NCBI GenBank assembly: GCA_001916065.1
Contig: MNRS01000006.1
Span: 1-19,320 of the forward strand
Direction of reading: 5' to 3'
Length of the DNA stretch: 19,320 bases
Source: Clostridium sp. 28_17
Lineage (GTDB): Bacteria; Bacillota; Clostridia; TANB77; CAG-508
How positions within the stretch are numbered: position 1 is the first letter of the stretch; each line of letters opens with the position of its first letter. This document shows positions 1 through 10,079 of the stretch, piece by piece. The translations under genes and the position numbers were made by a program. The notes below the pieces were generated by a model. The model saw nothing but the letters and a program-made list of their open reading frames with translations. It did no database searches and was not told the DNA's origin.

Positions 1-385
1 TCTTTTTGTCTAGTACTGTTCTAAATATTTTGTCATGTTCGTTGTTTATTCTTCTGGCTTTGAGCTGTTGTCTTATGTTTCTTTTTGTATTTATTGTTGA
101 TTTGCTTGTTTTTACGGTATCTTCTTTGTTTTGTATTATGTTCTCGTTTTTTTCATTGATTTTGTTTTGTTCTTTTGTATTGTTATTTTTATTTTCTTCG
201 TCGATTTCATCTGGTGAATCTGGAATGTATTTTTCACTGACATCACATAGCGTACATTCTGTTGTTTGCTCTTCTTCGTACTCTTCTTCTTCGTCTTCTC
301 TTGATAACACTTTTTTTAGAAAAACTGAAGAAATATCTAATTTTAAAATGTTTTTTAAATAATCTTCATATGTAAATATTATCAT
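1..385 (-). CDS. Rpn-family PD-(D/E)XK nuclease-like protein, 5' part only
   Basis: The reading frame starts at ATG 385 and stays open to the window edge, so only about the first 128 residues are visible. It begins MIIFTYEDYLKN, continues with an acidic stretch (EDEEEEYEEEQ), a CxxC pair (TECTLCD) and a long Asn/Lys/Glu-rich linker, and reaches NNEHDKIFRTVLDKK at the edge. The HDKIFRTVLD motif is what I recall as the start of the Rpn (YhgA-like, recombination-promoting nuclease/putative transposase) domain; the catalytic residues would lie beyond the edge. A strong Shine-Dalgarno (GAAGGAG) lies 5 nt before the ATG and a near-consensus promoter lies just upstream. The charged N-terminal extension before the domain is unusual. 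The gene assignment is firm as coding; the family call rests on one short motif. Confidence 0.6.
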   Translation of the reverse strand, partial: MIIFTYEDYLKNILKLDISSVFLKKVLSREDEEEEYEEEQTTECTLCDVSEKYIPDSPDEIDEENKNNNTKEQNKINEKNENIIQNKEDTVKTSKSTINTKRNIRQQLKARRINNEHDKIFRTVLDKK

Positions 386-403
386 ATAACTCCTTCTTTC
401 TTA

Positions 404-432
404 ATTATATTATTCTTTATTTACTTTGTCAA
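404..432 (-). promoter_or_regulatory. Sigma-A promoter for the Rpn-like gene
   Basis: On the minus strand TTGACA (432-427) and TATAAT (409-404) are both perfect consensus and separated by 17 nt. Transcription would begin about 10-15 nt before the Shine-Dalgarno of the gene starting at 385. Confidence 0.8.
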
Positions 433-614
433 TATTTATTTTACAGTAAATATGATATTTTTTTATTTTTATGCACCTCCCTTTTTTTCTTTAAATTTGT
501 TTGAATTATTGCCCTGAATTGGACTTTTTTGAATTGTTTTTTGTCCTAAGTGGACTTTGAAATTTTTGATTTAAAAATTTGTGGATTTTAAAACTTTTTC
601 CTTAAAGTGTAACT

Positions 615-643
615 ATGATATCACAGACTTTTTGTAATTGCAA
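615..643 (-). promoter_or_regulatory. Second sigma-A promoter further upstream
   Basis: On the minus strand TTGCAA (643-638) and TATCAT (620-615) are 17 nt apart, with a TG extended -10 element (TGA before TATCAT). It points toward the Rpn-like gene and would give a leader of more than 200 nt, or serve an unrecognised short transcript. No start codon follows the strong AGGGAGG site found in this leader near 475-485. Confidence 0.5.
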
Positions 644-945
644 TAGTTTTTATAAATATCGTTAATTTTTTATGTTAATTTTTCAATATGTTGTTTTACT
701 CAAAATATACACGCAGCTTTTTCATATGAATTCAAATGAAATTTGTTTTTTTCTTCTATACATACTGAATCTATCTTTTTTCTTCGCTGTAATTTCTTGC
801 CATTTTAAAAAACCATTAAATTTATTGTGTAATTATTTTACACTCAATTTAATTGTGGTTCAATACGTGTTTTTATCGTGTGCTTACCCATTTTATCATT
901 GCTAGAAATGTAATTCAGCAGTTTTTGTTATATTTTTTTAAGAAA

Positions 946-977
946 AATAACCCAGAAATTTCTTCTGGGTTTTTATC
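946..977. terminator. Rho-independent terminator, probably bidirectional
   Basis: AACCCAGAA and TTCTGGGTT form a 9-bp stem around a short loop (949-971). T-runs lie on both sides: GGGTTTTTA on the plus strand and TTATTTTTCTT on the minus strand. It most likely ends the surface-protein operon arriving from the right on the minus strand. Confidence 0.75.
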
Positions 978-1124
978 ACACTACTAATATGACAGCTATA
1001 TTTAAACTTTTGCAAATATTATTTTTTCGTAATTAGCCAATAGTTTTACACCTTTTTTATACGAATGTGTTAAACATATGCCTTGTCTAAAACATTATTT
1101 TCTATATTTTGGTTTATTTCATTT

Positions 1125-2277
<1,153 letters not shown>

Positions 2278-2402
2278 ATTAATTCTCCCTAATATATTTT
2301 ATTCATTATGTGCCGCCTTACGGCACATCTTAAATAAATTTTGGTGCAGTTGCCCAAAATTTATGGGCAGGTGCTATTTCTTCCAGAAATTAGCACCTAG
2401 CC
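2278..2402 (-). repeat. Structured intergenic leader, copy A
   Basis: The gap between two paralogues is packed with inverted repeats: AGGTGCTA...TAGCACCT with TTTCT/AGAAA continuing the stem (2369-2398), ATAAATTTTGG/CCAAAATTTAT (2334-2364), and GTGCCG/CGGCAC (2310-2326). The same arrangement with high identity recurs at 3239-3362 before the next paralogue. It could be an RNA leader, a processing site or a recombination substrate; nothing matches a riboswitch I recognise. Confidence 0.65.
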
Positions 2403-2417
2403 AAGTGCCTTCGGCAC

Positions 2418-2419
<2 letters not shown>
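2403..2419 (-). other. Hairpin overlapping the stop codon, just after a variable-repeat-like cassette
   Basis: AAGTGCC and GGCACTT form a perfect 7-bp stem with a 3-nt loop. It overlaps the TAA of the gene at 2418-3238 and lies about 26 bp beyond the conserved 3' flank of the GC-rich cassette. No T-run follows on the minus strand, so it is not a simple terminator. Known DGR systems often have a short GC-rich hairpin just past the variable repeat, which this position would fit. Confidence 0.55.
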
Positions 2420-3238
<819 letters not shown>

Positions 3239-3363
3239 ATTGTTCCTCCTAATAGATTTAATTCTTTGTGTGCCTTACGGCACATCTCAAATAATAAATT
3301 TTGGTGAAGTTGCCCATAATTTATGGGCAGGTGCTATTTCTTCCAGAAATTAGCACCTAGCCT
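3239..3363 (-). repeat. Structured intergenic leader, copy B
   Basis: This is a near-duplicate of 2278-2402. It contains the long hairpin AGGTGCTA...TAGCACCT (3329-3358), a perfect 8-bp palindrome GCCCATAA/TTATGGGC (3312-3328), and GTGCC/GGCAC around a 4-nt loop (3270-3283; GUAA, a GNRA loop in the minus-strand RNA). It ends in an AGGAGG Shine-Dalgarno for the ATG at 3238. The duplication continues into the coding region through the anchor helix. Confidence 0.65.
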
Positions 3364-3380
3364 AAAGCTTCAGTCGCTTT
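3364..3380 (-). other. Short hairpin just after the stop codon of the next paralogue
   Basis: AAAGC and GCTTT form a 5-bp stem around a 7-nt loop directly after the TAA (3384-3382) of the gene at 3382-4098. It occupies the same relative position as the stronger hairpin at 2403-2419, although its sequence differs. Confidence 0.4.
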
Positions 3381-3381
3381 T

Positions 3382-4098
3382 TTAAATTTCAGACTTGAGG
3401 ATTTCTATAACTGGGCGCACCCCCGCCATGTTGATGCTGCCGAAGTAGTTGCCTTCTTTCACGCTGCCGATGTCGCCATCCATACGCCACACGAAGATAT
3501 CGTTGAACGCAGACCCAAGCCAATAAGACTTGGAGTTTCCATATGTTACAAATATTATGTCTTTATAACTATCTTTTAAACTATTCGCTTCTTCATATGT
3601 TAACAATCTTCCACCTATTGCGCCTAAACTTTTGGCATAACTATTTGTTTTATACACCGCACTTCCTGTATCATTTCGTACTGCTAAATATGTATTTAGA
3701 TTTAAATACGGACTACTACTTGGAAGTGTTTCTCCTTTCCAATAATTACTAGTTGAAAATGCACAGTATGTTTCTGCATTTTCCTGTTTTGTTGCTGCAG
3801 AATTTAAAACATACCTTGCTAGTAATTCATATGTTGTTCCTTTATCTGCTATAACAAAAAATGGCTCTCCTTTGTATGTTACCGCATCTCCTACTTTATA
3901 TTTTGGAATCTTCGTATACAACTCATCCAAAGCAGTTTTAACACTTATCGAAGTTGAAGTACCTGGTTTTGTATAACTAACCTCTGTTGCTGCCAAAGCA
4001 TATGCTGCGTAAACACCAACATTAAAACACAATACTAATGCCAAAATTACTATAAAAACAATTAATGCAGTTTTCAATTTTTTATTATTTTTCATCAT
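3382..4098 (-). CDS. Exported C-type-lectin-like surface protein with a variable cassette, no repeat tract
   Basis: The 238-residue protein starts at ATG 4098 (a second ATG follows at 4095) behind the Shine-Dalgarno AAGGAAGGAG. The N terminus KNNKKLKTALIVFIVILALVLCFNVGVYAAYALAA is a signal peptide or membrane anchor. It is followed by TEVSYTKPGTSTSISVKTALDELYTK, a compact domain with GEPFFVIADKG, YWKGETLP and LLTYEEANSLK, and a C-terminal YWLGSA...VWRMDG...GVRPVIEILK region. The last part is a GC-rich cassette (3406-3525) sharing exact flanks with the paralogue at 2418-3238. It lacks the His-Thr repeat of its neighbours, so it should be made constitutively when the operon is on. It is the second gene of the operon, 74 nt after the giant pilin-like gene. 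Binding specificity is unknown. Confidence 0.85.
   Translation of the reverse strand: MMKNNKKLKTALIVFIVILALVLCFNVGVYAAYALAATEVSYTKPGTSTSISVKTALDELYTKIPKYKVGDAVTYKGEPFFVIADKGTTYELLARYVLNSAATKQENAETYCAFSTSNYWKGETLPSSSPYLNLNTYLAVRNDTGSAVYKTNSYAKSLGAIGGRLLTYEEANSLKDSYKDIIFVTYGNSKSYWLGSAFNDIFVWRMDGDIGSVKEGNYFGSINMAGVRPVIEILKSEI
3406..3525 (-). repeat. DGR variable-repeat-like cassette, copy 2
   Basis: This cassette is exactly 120 bp, as is copy 1, with the same end sequences. The inner 81 nt has 41 G/C by my count and 17 of its 27 codons end in C. Against copy 1 the VWR-encoding GTGTGGCGT block is displaced by one codon, balanced by one extra codon near the 3' end. So the two are not simple A-substitution variants of one ungapped template; two templates, or compensating indels, would be needed. 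Confidence 0.6.
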
Positions 4099-4122
4099 GT
4101 TTGCTCCTTCCTTTTATTTACT

Positions 4123-4160
4123 CTAAGAGAGATACTTACCTTGCAATAAGCCTCTCTTAG
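4123..4160 (-). other. Hairpin between the giant gene and the first small paralogue
   Basis: CTAAGAGAG and CTCTCTTAG form a 9-bp stem with a 20-nt loop in the 74-nt gap. No T-run follows in the direction of transcription, so it is more likely a processing, stability or partial attenuation element than a full terminator. Confidence 0.55.
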
Positions 4161-4172
4161 CATTTAAAATTT

Positions 4173-7100
4173 TTATCTATTATACAAAGCATCTAATGCT
4201 TGTTTAACATTCTCAACCTTCCAACTTGAATCGCTTGGTGTATAAGATACATCTGCTGCAGTTGGTTTAGTTATTGTAATAGTAGCACTACCTGTTGCAC
4301 TTGTGTTGGTGTGGTTTCCATCTCCTGCTACATATGCTTGTACATATGTTGTTCCTATTGCAGTTCTTGATGGTTTAGTTGTGCTCCAACTTCCCCAACT
4401 ACTATTATCTGTACTTGTTCTATAGTAAATTGTACCACCTGAACCTCCGCTTACTGTTATTTCATGTGCATTTTTATCATATTTTGCACTTACTGATGTT
4501 AATGTTGGATTTGTTGCTGCTACTTTGTTTATTGTAAATGATTTTGTATTTCCTGTTAATGTGTAGTTTCCAGCTTTTGCTCTTCCTCCAGTTACACTGC
4601 TTATGCTTGCTTTTGATGTGTAAGTTCCGGCATTTATTGCAGATGTTCTTGTTACATTTATTGTTTCTCCTGTTATTCCACTTGTAGCACTTGCTGTTGG
4701 TGCTTGTACTCTTCCTGTATAGTTAAATGTTGTTGTTGTTCCCCATGTTACTGCTACACTCTTTGGATTTATTTTCCAATTTACTGTTTTATTTGCTGTT
4801 GTTTTATCATTCCATTGATAATTTGATGTGTTTGTTATTTTCAATACTATGTTGTATGTTCCTGCATTTGTTCCTGTTACGCTTGTATTCCATGAAGTTG
4901 GTGCAGTTGTACTATTTGCTCCTAGTCCATATTTTATTGTTCCTCCTGATGCACTTCCGGCTTTAGATAATAGGCTTTGTGCTTTTGTGTTATATACTAA
5001 TCCTGTTGCTAATGCTGGATTTGTCATTGTTGCATTTACTTTGTTTATTGTAAATGCTTTTGTGTTTCCTGATAATGCATAGTTTCCTATTTTTGCTCTT
5101 CCTCCTGTCACACTACTTATGCTTGCTGTTGATGTATAACTTCCTGCGTTTCTTCCAGTTGTTCTTGTTACATTTATTGTTTCTCCTGTTACTCCACTTG
5201 TAGCACTTGCTGTTGGCGCTTGTGCATTTCCGTTGTAGTTAAATGTTGTGGTTGTTCCCCATGTTACTGCTACTGTCTTTTTATTCATCGTCCATGTTAT
5301 TGTTTTTGCTCCTGTTGTTCCATCACTCCATGCGTGGTTTCCATCTGGTGTTGCAGTTGCTGTATATGTTCCTGCATCTATTCCTGATGTTGTTCCACTC
5401 CATGTTATTCCGCTACCTGTTACACCTGTTTGGCTTTTTCCATTGTATGTTTTGTTTGATGCACTTGCACTTGCATTTTTTGCTCTTGCTACATTTATTG
5501 TGTATGTTGCATCTTTTGTTACTCCTGAATTGTTGTCTTTTGCGGTAATTACGTATGTATATGTTCCTGCTGGTGTACTAGCCGCTATATTAATTGTTGT
5601 TCCACTTATACTTATATAGTTTGTTGCTGTTCCTGATGCATTTTTTTCTGTTTTTTCTGTATATGTATAACTTCCTGTTCCGTTACTTGCTCCGGTGATA
5701 CCTGCAGTTTGAGTACCTGTACTAAATGTTTTGTTTATTGTTTGATTTGCAAAGTTTAATTGATTTGCAGTCCATATAGCATAAAGTTGTAGTTTTCCAC
5801 TTGCTATTCCATATTGTCCATCTACATATTTCCATATTCCTTTCCAGTTTGTCCAACCATATCCATCATCTGTTCCATTAGTTTTAGTTGTCCAACCTGC
5901 AAATGTATATCCTGTTCTTGTATATCCATTTGATGCTATTGTTACATTTTGGTCATATGTTGCTGTGGTGTTTGCTGTACTTCCTCCTGTTGCTCCATTT
6001 CCGTTATATGATATTGTGTATTTATTTGGTGTCCATCTTGCATAAAGTTGCAATTTTCTATTTGCTATTCCATATTGTCCATCTACATATTTCCATGTTC
6101 CTTTCCAATTTGTCCAGCCATACCCATCGTTTGTTCCATCTGCTTTGGTTGTCCAGCCTGCAAAAGTGTATCCAGTTCTTGTAAATCCATTTGTCGCTAT
6201 AGCTGCACTTTGGTCATATGTTGCTGTGGTGTTTGCAGTACTTCCACCTGTTGCTCCATTTCCGTTATATGCTACTGTATATGTATTTGCTGTGAATGTT
6301 GCAGTTATTGTTGTTGCTGTAGTTATTGTTCCACTGGCTACTGACCATTTACTAAATGAGTAGCCTGTTTTATTTGTTGCTGTAACTACTTTTAAATCTT
6401 TTGTTGTTGTCCCGCTTGTTATTCCCTTTATTGTTAATTTATTTCCACTTGTAGTGAATGATGCTCCACTTATAACATTATAACTTGATGTATCAACTGT
6501 TCCCATGTTTGTAGAGTTGCTATTTATTGTTGTTGTATAAACTGCAACTGTTTTGCTTGCTTTATCACTTGGTGTTGTGTAGTTATTTGCATTGCTATTT
6601 ATTGCTCTTACATATACTGTTCTGTTTCCTGTTGTTCCTATTATTGTACTTAAATAATCTACTCCACTTGTTGCGTTTGTCCAATTTTGATCATCTATAC
6701 TTATTTGATATGATGTTGCATTACTTGCTGATGACCATGTTACAATTCCTGCAGTTGATATAGCAAGATTTGTTGGTGTTGCTACTGTTGCTTTATTTAT
6801 TGTAAACGCCTTTGTGTTTCCTGTTAGTGTATAATTTTCTTTTCTTGCTCTTCCACCTGTTACACTGCTTATGCTTGCTGTTGATGTGTAACTTCCTGCA
6901 TTTGTTCCAGTTGTTCTTGTTACATTTATTGTTTCTCCAGTTATTCCACTTGTTGCACTTACTGTTGGGGCCTGTTGTTGTCCATTATATGTAAATGTTG
7001 TAGTTGTTCCCCATGTTACTGCTATAGATTTTGGATTCATCTTCCATGTTATTGTTTTTGCATTTGTTGTTCCATCACTCCATGCATGGTTTGCATCTGG

Positions 7101-9611
7101 TGTTGCGTTTGCGGTGTATGTTCCTGCATCTATTGCGGATGTTGTTCCTGTCCATGTAACGCTTGTTCCTGTTACTCCTGTTTGATTTGCTCCATTATAT
7201 GTCTTGTCTGATGCTCCCGCATTTGCAGTTTTGGCTCTTTCTATTTTGATTGTGTATGTTGCTTCTTTTGTTACTTTTGAGTTGTTGTCTGTTGCTACAA
7301 TTACATACGTATATGTGTCTGCAGGCGTGTTGGCTGCTATTGTTATTGTTGTTCCATTTATACTTATATAATTTGTATCTTTTTGTGCAGAATTTTTTTC
7401 TGTTTTTTCTGTATATGTATAATTTCCTGTTCCATTACTTGCCCCTGTTATGTTTGCTTTTTGTTCACTTGTACTAAATGTTTTGCTTATTGTTTGATTT
7501 GCAAAGTTTAATGGGTTTGCATTCCAGTGTGCATAATATGTTGTATCTGTTACAGGTGTTTTTGTTGTGCTAGAAATTTGTGTTCCTCCTGTTGCTTCTG
7601 TAAACCATCCTGCAAATGTGTATCCTGTTCTTGTTGGTGTTCCTAGTTTTCCTAGTTCTGTATTATAAACTTTTTCTACTGTTTGTTTATTTGTTGTTCC
7701 GTCTTTTACGTAGTTTTCATCATATGTGATTTTTACCATTGGTATTGTTACTTTTTGGGTACCTATACATTTTCCATTTTCCAAATTATCGTATGCATAA
7801 ATGTGTGTGTTATATTCTCCTGCTTCTGTTTTATGGTCTGTTATATTTACATGATATACCCATGTTGTTCCATCTGCTTGCTTTGTTCCTTTTGAACTTG
7901 CTCCTGTTTGCCAATTTGGTTGTATGTCATCTTGTCCTTTTGCTTCTGTCCATGTTGGGAATTGTACTCTATTTACTCCTGAGCCATTGTCTTTTACTCC
8001 ATAAACATATACATCATATCCTGCAGGTGTTACATTCTTTATTTCTATATTTGTTGCTGTTGGTGCCGTTTTGTCTATGTTTGTTATAGGTTTATATATT
8101 TCTTCTCCTGCATTTGTTCCATCCCATAATCTTGCATATATTGTTCCGTTTTCTGTATATTTTTGAGAATTTGTTGTTTGCCATTCTCCATTGTCTTTTT
8201 TAGTTTGTAGTGCATAATTTTTTTCTGTTGTTGTTACTGTTGCAGTTACTTCTTGTGTTGTCCAATCATTTGGTGATTTTGTAATTGTTGTGTTTGCATC
8301 TGTTAGTTTTGGTACTGTTCCTGTTTTTGTTGAGGCGACTTCACTTATATTTCCTGCTACGTCCTTTACCCATACATAATATTTGGTTGATTGTTTTAGA
8401 TTTTCTACTACTGTGTTGAATACTTGCGTACTATTATCTAGTTTTGTGAATGTTTTTGGCATTGTTTCACTTTCTGATATTGCATATGAGTATATTCCAC
8501 TTGCTTCATCTGTTGCTGTTATTTTTATTGTGTTTGTTGTTACTGATAGACTTTTTACTATTGGTTTTGTTGTATCTATATTTGTAACTTCGTGTGAAGC
8601 TGCTATACCATAGTTGTTTCCGTCTGTTAAGGCTGCATACATTGTTCCGTTTTCTGTGAATATTTGTCTGTTAGATGCTATCCATCCTGATGTTGAATTT
8701 TTGCTTGTTGTTAATGTGAAGTTTTGTCCATCTACTGTTAGTGTTGCCGTTACTTCTACACTTTTGTTTGTCCATTCATTTGGAACTGATGCAAATTTTA
8801 TTTCATTTGAGTCTATTTTTGGTACAAGACTTGTTTTTATTTCGTATTCTTTTGATACTTTTTTCTTTCCGTTTGTATTGATTGCTACTGCTTCAATTAC
8901 ATATGTTTTTTCTTGTTTTAATTTTGTATATTTAAATGTGTTTTGGTCTGTTGTTCCTGCTAAATCAAATTTTTGTGAACCTTTTTCTTTTATGTAATAT
9001 TCTATTTTTCCGCCTTCATTTCTTCTTGTTGTTACTGTTGCTGTTATTGTATTTGTTGTTGCAGTGGCTTTTTTTATTTCAATTAGAGGGGCTAGTTCGT
9101 CTTCTTTTCCCAAGTAGTCTGAACCGTCTAGACCTACCTTATATACATCTCCATCTACTTTTACTTCGAAGAACCATTCTGTTTTTCCGTCTTTTTCTTC
9201 TGATGTTACTTCACTTACTTCTATGTCTTTTCCTCCGGCTTTTTTTATTTCTTCTAGGTCATTTTTGACGTCTTCGTATGTGGCTTTTACTATTTCCTCA
9301 TCTGTTCCCCTTATTTGCTCGGTTTGGTTTATTTTTAGTTTGGTTTGCAAGGTTGTAGCGATTGCGGCTCTTTTGTGCTCTAATTTTGTGTCTTCTGCTG
9401 CACGAAATATTCCTGTTCTTGTTATTCCTTGTATTGAGATTGACGCCAAAATTAGAAGTACCACTATTGTTACAACTAGTGCTACCATTGTTATTCCGCT
9501 TTTTTTGTTCAAGAATTTGCTTGAAAATTTGTTGTTTTTCTTTTCTTCTAAAGTGCTACTCTCTACAGTTTCAAGGTTTTTAGATTTTTTCTTGTTTCCT
9601 GCTATTTTCAT
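4173..9611 (-). CDS. Giant pilin-like repeat surface protein
   Basis: The protein has 1812 residues and starts at ATG 9611 with a GAGGGGG Shine-Dalgarno. Residues 36-61 (KKSG, then ITMVALVVTI and a hydrophobic run) look like a type IV prepilin N-terminus cleaved after Gly39, but Ala stands where the usual Glu5 is expected. A helical region (to about 168) and a fibronectin-III-like domain (about 170-262) follow. After Ig-like stretches comes a GBS_Bsp-like repeat (about 530-615; GVNRVQFPTWTEAKGQDD, GEYNTHIYAYD). One InlB B-type repeat follows at about 625-697 (GYTFAGWFTE) and more at about 1107-1284 (two near-identical GYTFAGWTTK units). Ig/MBG-like repeats (NFANQTI..KTFST, KTYNG..QTGVTG, VAVTWGTTTTF, ASISSVTGGRA) fill most of the rest. 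The C terminus (AADVSYTP...VKQALDALYNR) matches a module in the three downstream small proteins. Cysteines are nearly absent. The likely role is a cell-surface stalk or adhesin; the function is inferred. Confidence 0.85.
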   Translation of the reverse strand: MKIAGNKKKSKNLETVESSTLEEKKNNKFSSKFLNKKSGITMVALVVTIVVLLILASISIQGITRTGIFRAAEDTKLEHKRAAIATTLQTKLKINQTEQIRGTDEEIVKATYEDVKNDLEEIKKAGGKDIEVSEVTSEEKDGKTEWFFEVKVDGDVYKVGLDGSDYLGKEDELAPLIEIKKATATTNTITATVTTRRNEGGKIEYYIKEKGSQKFDLAGTTDQNTFKYTKLKQEKTYVIEAVAINTNGKKKVSKEYEIKTSLVPKIDSNEIKFASVPNEWTNKSVEVTATLTVDGQNFTLTTSKNSTSGWIASNRQIFTENGTMYAALTDGNNYGIAASHEVTNIDTTKPIVKSLSVTTNTIKITATDEASGIYSYAISESETMPKTFTKLDNSTQVFNTVVENLKQSTKYYVWVKDVAGNISEVASTKTGTVPKLTDANTTITKSPNDWTTQEVTATVTTTEKNYALQTKKDNGEWQTTNSQKYTENGTIYARLWDGTNAGEEIYKPITNIDKTAPTATNIEIKNVTPAGYDVYVYGVKDNGSGVNRVQFPTWTEAKGQDDIQPNWQTGASSKGTKQADGTTWVYHVNITDHKTEAGEYNTHIYAYDNLENGKCIGTQKVTIPMVKITYDENYVKDGTTNKQTVEKVYNTELGKLGTPTRTGYTFAGWFTEATGGTQISSTTKTPVTDTTYYAHWNANPLNFANQTISKTFSTSEQKANITGASNGTGNYTYTEKTEKNSAQKDTNYISINGTTITIAANTPADTYTYVIVATDNNSKVTKEATYTIKIERAKTANAGASDKTYNGANQTGVTGTSVTWTGTTSAIDAGTYTANATPDANHAWSDGTTNAKTITWKMNPKSIAVTWGTTTTFTYNGQQQAPTVSATSGITGETINVTRTTGTNAGSYTSTASISSVTGGRARKENYTLTGNTKAFTINKATVATPTNLAISTAGIVTWSSASNATSYQISIDDQNWTNATSGVDYLSTIIGTTGNRTVYVRAINSNANNYTTPSDKASKTVAVYTTTINSNSTNMGTVDTSSYNVISGASFTTSGNKLTIKGITSGTTTKDLKVVTATNKTGYSFSKWSVASGTITTATTITATFTANTYTVAYNGNGATGGSTANTTATYDQSAAIATNGFTRTGYTFAGWTTKADGTNDGYGWTNWKGTWKYVDGQYGIANRKLQLYARWTPNKYTISYNGNGATGGSTANTTATYDQNVTIASNGYTRTGYTFAGWTTKTNGTDDGYGWTNWKGIWKYVDGQYGIASGKLQLYAIWTANQLNFANQTINKTFSTGTQTAGITGASNGTGSYTYTEKTEKNASGTATNYISISGTTINIAASTPAGTYTYVITAKDNNSGVTKDATYTINVARAKNASASASNKTYNGKSQTGVTGSGITWSGTTSGIDAGTYTATATPDGNHAWSDGTTGAKTITWTMNKKTVAVTWGTTTTFNYNGNAQAPTASATSGVTGETINVTRTTGRNAGSYTSTASISSVTGGRAKIGNYALSGNTKAFTINKVNATMTNPALATGLVYNTKAQSLLSKAGSASGGTIKYGLGANSTTAPTSWNTSVTGTNAGTYNIVLKITNTSNYQWNDKTTANKTVNWKINPKSVAVTWGTTTTFNYTGRVQAPTASATSGITGETINVTRTSAINAGTYTSKASISSVTGGRAKAGNYTLTGNTKSFTINKVAATNPTLTSVSAKYDKNAHEITVSGGSGGTIYYRTSTDNSSWGSWSTTKPSRTAIGTTYVQAYVAGDGNHTNTSATGSATITITKPTAADVSYTPSDSSWKVENVKQALDALYNR

Positions 9612-9694
9612 CTTTTTTCCCCCTCATTTTCGCTTTTGTCAAATTGCTTATTTATATGAATTTTTTTCTTTTTTCTCTCTTATATAGTATTTAA

Positions 9695-9723
9695 AATATA
9701 ACATCTTTCGATTATTTTTGCAA
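9695..9723 (-). promoter_or_regulatory. Putative promoter of the surface-protein operon
   Basis: On the minus strand TTGCAA (9723-9718) and TATATT (9700-9695) are 17 nt apart, about 85 nt before the ATG at 9611. A TTGACA closer to the gene (near 9640) has no usable -10 before the start codon. Confidence 0.5.
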
Positions 9724-10035
9724 TTTTCCACATATCTCAATTGCCTATTTTTGATGGGATTTTGGTTTTTTTTGTATCTTAATTATTGTTACGGATTTAG
9801 CATTTTTTCTTTGTTTTTTTATGGTTATTTTTTTATTATTTCATTTGTGTAATTAAAATGTTTTATTTTTGTAATATTAGGTATATTTTTTATTTGTGCC
9901 TTTACGCCGTAAGTTCTTTCTCTTTTTTATTGTACTTTATTTTGATTTTTTTGAGTTTATTTTTGCTTTTTTTCAAGTTTTTTAAATTAAATTATCTATT
10001 TTTTTATCTTTTTGCTGAAAGACCTACGGAATAGC
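9724..10035. other. AT-rich intergenic region without recognised features
   Basis: This is a T-rich spacer between the aminopeptidase terminator and the operon promoter. It contains only a small TTACG/CGTAA inverted repeat near 9902-9911. I looked for a c-di-GMP or other riboswitch, which would suit a pilin-like gene, and could not recognise one. Confidence 0.4.
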
Positions 10036-10069
10036 GAAAAAAAAAATTGAAGGTACATTTTCCTCCAAT
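10036..10069 (-). terminator. Terminator of the M18 aminopeptidase gene
   Basis: On the minus strand ATTGGAGG and CCTTCAAT pair (8 bp, one G-T) around an 8-nt loop, followed by a run of about ten T. It starts about 10 nt after the stop codon. Confidence 0.85.
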
Positions 10070-10079
10070 CCTTATTTTT

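Larger units (their letters stand above)
386..945. other. AT-rich intergenic region
   Basis: Apart from the two minus-strand promoters I find no convincing gene here. On the minus strand the 433-614 segment holds a short GTCC/GGAC inverted repeat (near 543-556) and a strong AGGGAGG sequence followed by ATA rather than a start codon. An open frame at 672-905 on the plus strand has no ribosome-binding site and simple composition, so I do not call it. Confidence 0.5.

Noticed and set aside
6..362. Plus-strand ORF of 118 codons with a hydrophobic product
   Set aside because: It is the antisense shadow of the partial minus-strand Rpn-like gene, which has a promoter, a Shine-Dalgarno and a recognisable motif.
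672..905. Plus-strand ORF of 77 codons
   Set aside because: No ribosome-binding site, Phe/Leu/Ile-rich composition as expected for T-rich DNA, and no family resemblance.
4727..9687. Many plus-strand ORFs antisense to the giant gene
   Set aside because: Leu/Val/Cys-rich translations arise from the reverse strand of repeated Thr/Ala/Asn-rich codons; none has a start signal.
9890..10036. Possible riboswitch near the operon promoter
   Set aside because: Small inverted repeats only; I could not align it to any riboswitch consensus I know, including c-di-GMP types.
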